Source of the DNA: Frateuria_A sp049727805
GTDB taxonomy: Bacteria; Pseudomonadota; Gammaproteobacteria; Xanthomonadales; Rhodanobacteraceae
DNA: 64,000 bases
Reading direction: 5' to 3'
Assembly: GCF_049727805.1 (NCBI RefSeq)
Contig: NZ_JBCNYA010000011.1
Coordinates: 1-64,000, forward strand
Positions 1 to 7,660 of the stretch are shown here, in pieces. Each line of letters starts with the position of its first letter. The first letter of the stretch is position 1. Under the pieces are notes generated by a model, which saw only the letters and a program-made list of their open reading frames with translations, had not been told where the DNA came from and made no database searches. The position numbers and the translations under genes are program-made.

Positions 1-53
1 GGCGCGGGCTCCGGCCCGCGCTGCGCATCGCCGCGGTGATGGCGGGCCGCAGG

Positions 54-120
54 CGTAGGGTGGGCTTCAGCCCACCGGCTCCGAAGCGGAAGAAAGCGGT
101 GGGCTGAAGCCCACCCTACG
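54..120. repeat. Inverted repeat, REP-like palindrome
   Basis: Two perfect 24-base arms (54-77 and 97-120) face each other across a 19-base spacer. Each arm is itself nearly palindromic around the core GGTGGGCTTCAGCCCACC. Elements of this kind are common between genes in Xanthomonadales. It lies just past the 3' end of the minus-strand lipoprotein gene and could fold in RNA and act as a transcription stop. A decayed relative (GGTAGGCCGAAGCCCACC) lies near 58045-58062. Confidence 0.75.
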
Positions 121-135
121 CACCCTCCGATGGTG

Positions 136-525
136 CTAGCGGGTGTAGTAGCTGCCGCTCGCCACCAGCACCTTCGGCACGCAGAAGGTCCTGGGCAGCA
201 CGGCGATCGCCACCGGCACGCCAACGCTTTCCTCCACGCCACCGGCGGCGGCGCAGTCGGCTCCTTCCGGCAGGCGGTAGTGGATGATCCGCACGGTGTA
301 CTGCGGGCACACGTCCGAGCAGGGGAACCAGGCCACCACCGGCATGCCGTGGTTGCGGCCGAGCTCGACCGTCTGGCCCATCATCGCCTGCTTGTCGAAC
401 GGCCTGGCCGCGTAGGCCGCGAGCGCCGCGTCGTCGAGCAACCCGGGCTCGCTCGCGCGGGTCGCGCAACCGGCGCTCGCAAGCACACAAAGCAGGGCCA
501 GCGCAGCGGGGATGGAAGGTCTCAT
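136..525 (-). CDS. Small lipoprotein of unknown function
   Basis: A protein of 129 residues with a lipoprotein signal: MRPS start, hydrophobic stretch, then ASAGC as lipobox, so it is probably anchored in the outer or inner membrane. The ATG at 525 is chosen over an upstream in-frame ATG at 582 because it starts the signal peptide and has a GGAG ribosome site. Mature sequence contains four further cysteines, including a CSDVC pair and one near the C-terminus (FCVPKV), so disulfides are plausible in the periplasm. I do not recognise the family. It is divergent from the downstream receptor gene and appears to stand alone. Confidence 0.7.
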   Translation of the reverse strand: MRPSIPAALALLCVLASAGCATRASEPGLLDDAALAAYAARPFDKQAMMGQTVELGRNHGMPVVAWFPCSDVCPQYTVRIIHYRLPEGADCAAAGGVEESVGVPVAIAVLPRTFCVPKVLVASGSYYTR

Positions 526-671
526 GGGCGACTCCGTGAGCGGGTTCACCAAACTAGCGCAAGGCGGCCGCGGGTGCGTCAAGGCGGCGGTGACGTGGCC
601 GATAAGCGCATCGACCGGCCCTGGACGCGCCGGGCGGGCGATGAGGATCGCCCGCGGCCAACGAACCTGAC

Positions 672-2033
672 GTGATCATCAGCCAACCATCCATCGCTTC
701 CCGCCTGCGCGGCCTGTGGGCCACGCGCGGCCAACGCCGCACGCGCGCCGACCTGCTCGGACGCATCGCCGCCATCGACCAGGTGCAGGCGGTGATCGAG
801 TTCACTCCTGCGGGCGTGATCCTCGATGCCAACGAGAACTTCCTGCGCACCTTCGGCTACACCCGCGAACAGGTGGTCGGCCAGCACCACCGCATGTTCG
901 TCGATCCTGCCGAGCGCGAGGGCGAGGCCTATCGCAGGTTCTGGCAGCAACTGGGCGAGGGCCGGCACGACAGCGGCCTGTACCGGCGCCTCGCCCGCGA
1001 CGGCCGCGAGGTGTGGATCCAGGGCAGCTACAGCCCGGTCCGCGATGCACTGGGCCGCGTGCGGCGCGTGGTCAAGCACGCCACCGACGTCACCGCGCAG
1101 CGCCTGCAGGCGGCTGACATGGAGGGCCGGCTCAACGCCATCGACCGCGCGCAGGCGGTGATTACCTTCGACCTCGACGGCGTCATCCTCGACGCCAATG
1201 CCAACTTCCTCGCCGCGCTCGGCTACCGGCGCGAGGAAGTCGTCGGCCAGCACCACCGCATGTTCGTCGAGCGCGCCGAACGCGAGAGTCCGGCCTACCG
1301 ACAGTTCTGGGAACGGCTGCGTCATGGCGAATACAACGCGGCGTTGTACAAGCGCGTGCGCCGCGACGGCAGCCCGATCTGGATCCAGGCCAGCTACAAC
1401 CCGATCTTCGACTTGGCCGGGCGGCCGCTAAAGGTGGTCAAGTACGCCACCGACGTGACCCGCCAGACGCTGGCGGCGCAGGCCCTGCGCCACTCGCTGG
1501 AACAGCTCAACGACACCGTGCCGGCGATCGCCGGCGACGCGCAGAACGCCAATCGCCTGGCCGGCGACGCCAGGCACAGCGCCGGGACCGGCGGCGCGCT
1601 GGTGCAGGAGCTGGTGGGCGCCATCGGCGACATCAACGAGCGCGCCAGGGCGATGGCCGAGATCATCGAGGTGATGGATTCGATCGCCTTCCAGACCAAC
1701 ATCCTGGCGCTCAACGCCGCGGTGGAGGCGGCCCATGCCGGCGAGCTGGGCAAGGGCTTCGGCGTGGTCGCGCAGGAAGTGCGCGCGCTGGCCCAGCGCA
1801 GTGCGCAGTCGTCGAAGGAAATCCACGAACTGGTGCAGAACACCGTCGATGCGCTGGCCGGCTGCAGCAGCCGCGCGCAGCGCGCCGGCGAGGCCATGCA
1901 GGCGATCACCGGTTCATCCGCCCAGGTGGACGAACGCATCCGCCAGATCGCCGAGGCCGCCCGCTCGCAGGCCGACGGCCTGGCTCAGGTCGGTCGTACC
2001 CTGGCCGACCTGCAACTGGACGCGGCCGCCTGA
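672..2033 (+). CDS. Soluble PAS-PAS-MCP receptor, BdlA-like
   Basis: A 453-residue protein with no membrane segment and no HAMP domain. Residues about 36-144 and 157-266 are two similar PAS domains, each carrying GQHHRMFV and an ATDVT end. Residues about 270-450 are a short methyl-accepting chemotaxis signalling hairpin, with the tip around residues 333-375 (SIAFQTNILALNAAVEAAHA). This architecture and length match BdlA of Pseudomonas aeruginosa (about 417 residues), a cytoplasmic receptor for biofilm dispersal. The start is GTG. No che genes are nearby, so it must work with an array or partner encoded elsewhere. The BdlA function is inferred from architecture; an aerotaxis role is also possible. 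Confidence 0.85.
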   Translation: MIISQPSIASRLRGLWATRGQRRTRADLLGRIAAIDQVQAVIEFTPAGVILDANENFLRTFGYTREQVVGQHHRMFVDPAEREGEAYRRFWQQLGEGRHDSGLYRRLARDGREVWIQGSYSPVRDALGRVRRVVKHATDVTAQRLQAADMEGRLNAIDRAQAVITFDLDGVILDANANFLAALGYRREEVVGQHHRMFVERAERESPAYRQFWERLRHGEYNAALYKRVRRDGSPIWIQASYNPIFDLAGRPLKVVKYATDVTRQTLAAQALRHSLEQLNDTVPAIAGDAQNANRLAGDARHSAGTGGALVQELVGAIGDINERARAMAEIIEVMDSIAFQTNILALNAAVEAAHAGELGKGFGVVAQEVRALAQRSAQSSKEIHELVQNTVDALAGCSSRAQRAGEAMQAITGSSAQVDERIRQIAEAARSQADGLAQVGRTLADLQLDAAA

Positions 2034-2034
2034 A

Positions 2035-5000
2035 TCAGCTCCCGCGTGCCGGCACCGCGCGGCCGTGCCGCGCCAGCCGGGCGTTCAGGCGATCGAGCGC
2101 CAGGTAGATCACCGGCGTCAGGTACAGCGTGAGCACCTGCGACACCACCAGGCCGCCGACCACCGCCAGGCCCAGCGGCCGGCGCACGTCGGCGCCGCTG
2201 CCGATGCCGAGCGCGATCGGCAACGTGCCGGCGAAGGCGGCCATGGTGGTCATCATGATCGGGCGGAAGCGCACGCGGCAGGCGTCGAAGATCGCCGCCG
2301 CCGGCGCCATGCCTTCCTCGCGCTGCCGCTCCAGCGCGAAGTCGATCAGCATGATCGCGTTCTTCTTGACGATGCCGATCAGCATCACGATGCCGACGAA
2401 AGCGAACAGGTCGAGTGATGCGCCGAACAGCACCAGCGTGAGCAGCGCGCCGACCGCCGCCGCGGGCAGGCCGGAGAGGATCGTCAGCGGGTGGATGAAG
2501 CTCTCGTACAGGATGCCGAGCACTAGGTAGATCACGAACACCGCCAGCAGCAGCAACAGGCCCATGCCCTGCATCGAATCCTGGAACGCCTGCGCGGTGC
2601 CCTGGATCGAGCCGCTGATCGTCGCCGGCAGGCCGATCTTTCCCATCGCGCCATCGATCTCGCTCACCGCTTGACTCAGGCTCACACCCGGCGCCAGGTT
2701 GAACGAAACCGTCACCGCCGGCAGCTGGCCCTGGTGGTTGACGGTGAGCACCTGCGGCTTGCGCGCGAAGCTGGCGACCGTGTCCAGCGGCACCGCCTTG
2801 CCGGTGTTGGAGGTGACGTACAGGCGCGAGAGCACCGCCGGATCGTTCTGCAGCGAGCGCTCGACCTGCAGGATCACCCAGTGCTGGGTGGCCGCGCCGT
2901 AGATGGTCGACACCTGGTTCTCGCCGAACGCCGCGCCCAGCGCGCTCTGCACCTGCGCCATGGTCAGGCCCAGCGGCGCGAGCTTGTCGCGGTTGACCTC
3001 GACCATGATCGAGGGGCTGTTGAGATCCAGGTCGTTGGTGACGTCCTGGAAGCCGGGCAAGGCGGCGAACGCGTGCGTGACCTTCGCCGACCAGTCGTAC
3101 AGCGCCTTGATGTCGATCGACTGCAGCGTGTACTGGTACTCGGACTTGCTCTGCCGGCCGCCGACGCGGATCGCCGGCGGGTTCTGGATATAGGTGCGGA
3201 TGCCGGTGACCTGCGCGAACTTGTGCCGCAGCTCCTGGCTGATCTCGTCCACGTCGAGGTCGCGCTGGCTGGCAGGCTTGAGCAGCAGCAGGATCGAGCC
3301 GTTGTTGACGGTGGCGCGCGAACCGCCCGCACCCACGCTGGACATGTAGCCGGCGAGGTTCGGATCCTTCGCCACGATCGCCGCCAGCTCCTGCTGGCGC
3401 GCGACCATCGCGTCATAGGAAATGTCCTCGGGACCCTCGGTGTTCACGCGCAGCTGGCCGCTGTCGCCGGCGGGAATGAAGTCCTTCGGCGCCACCACGA
3501 ACAGCAGTGCGGTGACGATGAGGCTCGCCACGAACGCGGCCATGACCAGCCGCGGGCGGTCCATGCACCAGCGCAGGCTGGACAGGTAGCCGCGGTGCAC
3601 CGCGTTGAAGCCGCGGTCGAAGCCATCGATCAGCCAGTTTTTCTTTTCATGGTCGTGCGCCTTGACGAAACGGCTGCACAGCATCGGCGTGAGCGTGATC
3701 GCGACCACGCCGGAGATTAGGATCGCCACGCTGATGGTGACGGCGAACTCGTGGAACAACCGTCCCACGATGCCACCCATGAACATCACGGGGATGAACA
3801 CGGCGATCAACGACAAGGTCATCGAGAAGATGGTGAAGCCGATCTCGCCGGCGCCCTTGATCGCCGCGTCGTACGGCGCCTCGCCCGCCTCGATGTGGCG
3901 CACGATGTTCTCCAGCATCACGATCGCGTCGTCCACCACGAAGCCGACCGCGAGCGTGAGCGCCAGCAGCGAGAGGTTGTCCAGGCTGTAGCCTAGCGCG
4001 TACATCACGCCGAACGTGCCGATCACCGAGATCGGCAGCGCCACCGCGGGAATCAGCGTGGCCGAGAGGTTGCCCAGGAACAGGTAGATCACCAGCACCA
4101 CCAGCACGCCCGCGAGCAGCAAGGTGAACTGAACGTCATCGACCGAGGCGCGGATCGACTGCGAGCGGTCGTACAACACCTGCAGCTTCACCGACGGCGG
4201 CAGGCCCGCCTCGAACCCAGGCAGCACCTGCTTGATGCGGTCGACCGTTTCCACCGTGTTGGCGCCGGGCTGGCGCTGGATCGCCAGCACGATCGCGCGC
4301 TCGCCGTTGAACCAGCTCGCCTTCTGGTCGTCCTGCACGCTGTCGCTCGCGTGCCCCAGGTCGCCCACGCGCACCGGCGCGCCGTTGCGGTAGGCGACCA
4401 CCACATGGTTGTAGGCGGCCGCGCGCTCGAGCTGGCCGTCGCTGCGGATCGGCAACTGCTGGCGCTGGCCGTACAGCGAACCGGTGGCCTGGTTGACGTT
4501 GGCGTCGGCCACCGCCGACTGCACCTGGTCGATGCCGATGCCGCTGGCGGCGAGCTTGTCCGGGTCCAGGCTGATCCGCACGGCGTACTTCTGCGAGCCG
4601 TAGACGTTCACCTGCGCCACGCCGTCGACCATCGACAACTGCTGCGCCAGCTCGGTCTCGGCGTACTCGTCCACCTGCGTGAGCGGCAGCGTGGAGGAAC
4701 TCATCGCAAGGTAGAGGATCGCCGCGTCCGCCGGGTTGACCTTGCGGAAGGTCGGCGGCGTGGTCATCTCCTTGGGCAGCTGGCGCAGCGCCGAGGAGAT
4801 CGCCGCCTGCACGTCCTGCGCGGCGGCGTCGATGTTGCGGTCGAGCTCGAAGGTCAGCGTGATCGAGGTCGAACCCAGCGCGCTGGTCGAGCTCATCGAG
4901 CTGATGCCGGCGATCGTCGAGAGTTTGCCCTCCAGTGGCGTGGCCACCGCGGAGGCCATCGTCTCCGGCGAAGCGCCCGGCAGGCTGGCGCTGATGCTGA

Positions 5001-5133
5001 TGGTCGGGAAATCGACGTTGGGCAGCTCGTTCACCGGCAGCCGCGGGTAGGCCACGACGCCGAACACCAGCAGCGCCGCCATCAGCAGCGTGGTCATCAC
5101 CGGGCGGCGGATGCAGAGCTGGGGGATGTTCAT
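2035..5133 (-). CDS. RND multidrug efflux permease, MdtB/MdtC type
   Basis: At 1032 residues this is the usual length for the HAE1 branch of resistance-nodulation-division pumps, which exchange protons for drugs across the inner membrane. The N-terminus (MNIPQLCIRRPVMTTLLM) forms the first membrane helix and is typical of MdtB/MdtC. The proton-relay pair of aspartates is seen as VGFVVDDAIVMLEN in the fourth transmembrane helix. The periplasmic adaptor gene lies just upstream on the same strand, with a MarR regulator before that. No outer membrane channel gene is present, so a TolC-like partner must be elsewhere. Substrates cannot be told from sequence. Confidence 0.93.
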   Translation of the reverse strand: MNIPQLCIRRPVMTTLLMAALLVFGVVAYPRLPVNELPNVDFPTISISASLPGASPETMASAVATPLEGKLSTIAGISSMSSTSALGSTSITLTFELDRNIDAAAQDVQAAISSALRQLPKEMTTPPTFRKVNPADAAILYLAMSSSTLPLTQVDEYAETELAQQLSMVDGVAQVNVYGSQKYAVRISLDPDKLAASGIGIDQVQSAVADANVNQATGSLYGQRQQLPIRSDGQLERAAAYNHVVVAYRNGAPVRVGDLGHASDSVQDDQKASWFNGERAIVLAIQRQPGANTVETVDRIKQVLPGFEAGLPPSVKLQVLYDRSQSIRASVDDVQFTLLLAGVLVVLVIYLFLGNLSATLIPAVALPISVIGTFGVMYALGYSLDNLSLLALTLAVGFVVDDAIVMLENIVRHIEAGEAPYDAAIKGAGEIGFTIFSMTLSLIAVFIPVMFMGGIVGRLFHEFAVTISVAILISGVVAITLTPMLCSRFVKAHDHEKKNWLIDGFDRGFNAVHRGYLSSLRWCMDRPRLVMAAFVASLIVTALLFVVAPKDFIPAGDSGQLRVNTEGPEDISYDAMVARQQELAAIVAKDPNLAGYMSSVGAGGSRATVNNGSILLLLKPASQRDLDVDEISQELRHKFAQVTGIRTYIQNPPAIRVGGRQSKSEYQYTLQSIDIKALYDWSAKVTHAFAALPGFQDVTNDLDLNSPSIMVEVNRDKLAPLGLTMAQVQSALGAAFGENQVSTIYGAATQHWVILQVERSLQNDPAVLSRLYVTSNTGKAVPLDTVASFARKPQVLTVNHQGQLPAVTVSFNLAPGVSLSQAVSEIDGAMGKIGLPATISGSIQGTAQAFQDSMQGMGLLLLLAVFVIYLVLGILYESFIHPLTILSGLPAAAVGALLTLVLFGASLDLFAFVGIVMLIGIVKKNAIMLIDFALERQREEGMAPAAAIFDACRVRFRPIMMTTMAAFAGTLPIALGIGSGADVRRPLGLAVVGGLVVSQVLTLYLTPVIYLALDRLNARLARHGRAVPARGS

Positions 5134-5159
5134 GGGAATGACCGGTTACCGTGATCTTG

Positions 5160-5333
5160 CTCCCTCTCCCCTCCGGGGAAAGGGCTGGGGTGAGGGGCGG
5201 CTCTTGCGGGAAAGATTGTTGATGCGCGGAGCCGTAGTTTTTTGACCTGGCTCTGTAGCAGCACCCTCGCGAGCCCCGTCCCCTCACCCCAACCCTCTCC
5301 CCCATCTTCGATAAAGGACGGGGGAGAGGGAGA
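5160..5333. repeat. Pair of inverted CCCTCACCCC repeats
   Basis: The gap between pump and adaptor genes holds two copies of the same element in opposite orientation: about 5160-5198 (reading CCCCTCACCCCAGCCC on the minus strand) and about 5278-5333 (CCCCTCACCCCAACCCTC on the plus strand, itself with CCGTCC/GGACGG and CCCTCTCCCCC/GGGGGAGAGGG arms). Such repeats are frequent intergenic palindromes in gammaproteobacteria. In the operon transcript they could form stem-loops that lower permease expression relative to the adaptor. Confidence 0.65.
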
Positions 5334-5340
5334 AGAGCGA

Positions 5341-6447
5341 TTAGCCGGCCACACGGACTTTCGTCCCTTCGACCAGCAGCATCTGCCCCTCGGTCGCGAC
5401 CCGCTCGCCGGCGCTCAAGCCCTTGGCGATCACCTGCTGCCCGGCCGCCACCGGCCCTGGCGTCACGTAGCGCTGCGTGACGGTGTCGTCCGCGCCCACC
5501 ACGAACACGAAGCTGCCGCGCGAGGAGCTCTGCAAGGCCACCACCGGTACGGTGACCGCGTCGTCAATGCGCGTGGTGGGCAGGGTCACCTGCACGAACT
5601 GGCCGGGCGTCAGCCGCAGGTCGGGATTGTCGAAGCGTGCCTTGAGCAGGATCGTGCCGGTGGTGTTGTCCACCGCGTTGTCGACGAACTCGAGCGTGCC
5701 GGCCAGCGGCCTGGCACCCGGCACGGTGGCGCGCACCGTCACCGGGCCGCGCGCGAGCGCCGCGCGCACGGCGCCGAGGCTGGCCTCGGGCAGGCTGAAG
5801 GCCACCCGGATTGGCTGCACCTGGTTGAGCACCACGATGTCGGTGGACTGCGCGCTCACCTGCGCGCCGGGCCACACCAGCGGCGCGCCGGTGATGCCGT
5901 CGAACGGCGCCACGATGCGCGCGTAGTCGAGGTTGGCCTGGGCCAGTTCCTGCGCGGCGCGGTCGCCCTGCAGCGTGGCCTGCGCCACGGCGAGGTTGGC
6001 CTGGTAGGTGTCGTAGTCGGCCTTGGAGACGTAGCCCTTGGCCAGCATGTCGGCGTAGCGCTGCCGATCGGCTTCGGCCTTCTTCAGCTGCGCCTGGTCG
6101 CGCGCGACGGCGCCCCTGGCCTGGTCCAGTTGCGCCTTGAGCAGGCGCGTATCGAGCTGCGCCAGCAACTGGCCCTTCCTCACCCGGCTGCCCGGCTGGA
6201 AGGCCAGCGATTCGAGCTGGCCGGAAACCTGCGCGCGCAGCGTGACGCTGGACCACGCCTCGGCGCGGCCGACCAGGTCGAGCGAAAGGTCGAGGCTGCC
6301 CCGGCGCGCCACCGCCACCTGCACCGGCACGGCGCTGGACGCCGGCTTCGGGTCGGACGCGCTGGCCGCCGGACGCCACGCGAAACGTACCCCGAGGGCG
6401 ACGAGCACCAGGACAGCCAGCAGCAACAGTATCTTTTTCGGGGACAT
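5341..6447 (-). CDS. RND efflux periplasmic adaptor (membrane fusion protein)
   Basis: A 368-residue MdtA/AcrA-family adaptor that links the inner membrane pump to an outer membrane channel. It begins with a lysine-containing N-terminus and one hydrophobic segment (residues about 4-23), then the split biotinyl-lipoyl fold: VTLRAQVSGQLESL and later IVAPFDGITGAPLVWPGAQV flank a long helical hairpin rich in Ala, Gln and Leu. The C-terminal beta-barrel and membrane-proximal domain follow (GQFVQVTLP, GLSAGERV). It is read first of the pump pair; the two genes are separated by about 200 bases holding repeats. Its start lies 160 bases after the MarR gene ends. Confidence 0.93.
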   Translation of the reverse strand: MSPKKILLLLAVLVLVALGVRFAWRPAASASDPKPASSAVPVQVAVARRGSLDLSLDLVGRAEAWSSVTLRAQVSGQLESLAFQPGSRVRKGQLLAQLDTRLLKAQLDQARGAVARDQAQLKKAEADRQRYADMLAKGYVSKADYDTYQANLAVAQATLQGDRAAQELAQANLDYARIVAPFDGITGAPLVWPGAQVSAQSTDIVVLNQVQPIRVAFSLPEASLGAVRAALARGPVTVRATVPGARPLAGTLEFVDNAVDNTTGTILLKARFDNPDLRLTPGQFVQVTLPTTRIDDAVTVPVVALQSSSRGSFVFVVGADDTVTQRYVTPGPVAAGQQVIAKGLSAGERVATEGQMLLVEGTKVRVAG

Positions 6448-6607
6448 GCAGACGTTCGATCCGGGGAGAGCCCGCGGTCAACGCGCGGGCAGGCCTCTGC
6501 CATGGGGCGAACCTGCCACAACGCGGCAGCCGGCCAGAGGTTTACCTGTCACGGCATTTTCCCCGCGCCGTGCCCACCGGCCCACCGCCAGAGGGCATGG
6601 ACCCGAG

Positions 6608-7078
6608 TCACTCGCCGCCGGTTTCGGTCTGGTCCAGCGCCTGCAGGTTGTCCTTGATGCGGCCGATCACCGCCAGCGCCTGGCTCAGTTCCTCGGCGCT
6701 GATGCCGGCGGTGGCGTCCTTGCGCAGGCCGCGGCCGATGTCCTGCATGTCGTCGATCACCGCACGCGCACGCGGGGTCAGGTGCAATCGCCAGGCGCGG
6801 CGATCCTTCGGGTCGGGGCGGCGTTCGACGAAGCCGGCGGCCTGCAGGCGGTCGATCACGCGGCCGACGGCGATCGGTTCCATCTCGAGGAATTCGGCCA
6901 GCTCGGTCTGCCGCAGGTCTTCCTCGCGGTGATGCAGCATCTTGATCGCGCGCCACTGCGCCCGGGTCAGCCCGAAGCGGACGGCACGCCGATCGAAGTG
7001 CTTGCGGAAAAGCAGCGTCACGTCACTGAGCAGGTAGCCGAACGGAATATCTTCGGGTTTCATCTTTTTGTTCTGCAT
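6608..7078 (-). CDS. MarR-family transcriptional regulator
   Basis: A 156-residue winged-helix repressor. The N-terminal dimer helix (DIPFGYLLSDVTLLFRKHFD) is followed by the recognition fold (LTRAQWRAIKMLHHRE...LAEFLEMEPIAVGRVIDRLQ) and the wing with the family hallmark DPKDRRAWRLHLT. It precedes the RND adaptor and permease on the same strand, so it most likely controls them in response to a small ligand, as MarR proteins often do. A second in-frame ATG (7063) is possible; the first has a purine-rich GGATGGGGA upstream. The macro-domain gene is divergent from it with only 54 bases between, so it may share the control region. Confidence 0.9.
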   Translation of the reverse strand: MQNKKMKPEDIPFGYLLSDVTLLFRKHFDRRAVRFGLTRAQWRAIKMLHHREEDLRQTELAEFLEMEPIAVGRVIDRLQAAGFVERRPDPKDRRAWRLHLTPRARAVIDDMQDIGRGLRKDATAGISAEELSQALAVIGRIKDNLQALDQTETGGE

Positions 7079-7132
7079 GTCCCCATCCCAGAGCCAAGGA
7101 TAAGGCGCCGTCCGCGCCAAAAACCATCGTCC

Positions 7133-7660
7133 ATGTCGATCACCCTGCTTACCGCCGATCTCACCCGCCTGGCCGTCGATGCAATCGTCAATGCCGCCAA
7201 CCGGCCGCTGCTCGGTGGCGGCGGCGTCGATGGCGCGATCCATCGCGCCGCCGGCCCGCGCCTGCTGGAAGCCTGCCGCGCGCTGCCGGAGGTGGCGCCG
7301 GGCGTGCGCTGCCCGACCGGCGAGGCGCGCATCACGCCCGCCTTCGACCTGCCGGCCGCCCACGTGATCCACACGGTGGGGCCGGTCTGGCGCGGCGGCA
7401 GCCACCACGAGCCGGAACAGCTGGCCGCCTGCTACCGCAACGCGCTGCAGCTGGCGCGCGAGCACGGCCTGCACTCGATCGCCTTTCCCGCGATCAGCTG
7501 CGGCGCCTACGGCTATCCGCCCGAACTGGCGGCCGAAGTCGCCTGCCGCAGCCTGCGCCGGACGCTGGCCGAGGCACCCGCGCCGGCGACACAGGTGCAT
7601 CTGTGCTTCCTCAACGCGGCCATGACGCAACTGTGGCAGCGCGTGTTCAACGCAGCTTGA
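7133..7660 (+). CDS. Macro-domain protein, O-acetyl-ADP-ribose deacetylase type
   Basis: This 175-residue protein is a single macro domain, which binds ADP-ribose and in the YmdB/MacroD class removes O-acetyl or ADP-ribosyl groups. Seen are the N-terminal VDAIVNAANRPLLGGGGVDG motif with the catalytic Asn and the GVDG aspartate, and the ligand loop SIAFPAISCGAYGYP. No toxin or ADP-ribosyltransferase gene lies next to it. The gene is divergent from the MarR regulator. Its last 14 bases overlap the end of batD on the other strand, so the two transcripts converge without a separate terminator. Confidence 0.92.
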   Translation: MSITLLTADLTRLAVDAIVNAANRPLLGGGGVDGAIHRAAGPRLLEACRALPEVAPGVRCPTGEARITPAFDLPAAHVIHTVGPVWRGGSHHEPEQLAACYRNALQLAREHGLHSIAFPAISCGAYGYPPELAAEVACRSLRRTLAEAPAPATQVHLCFLNAAMTQLWQRVFNAA

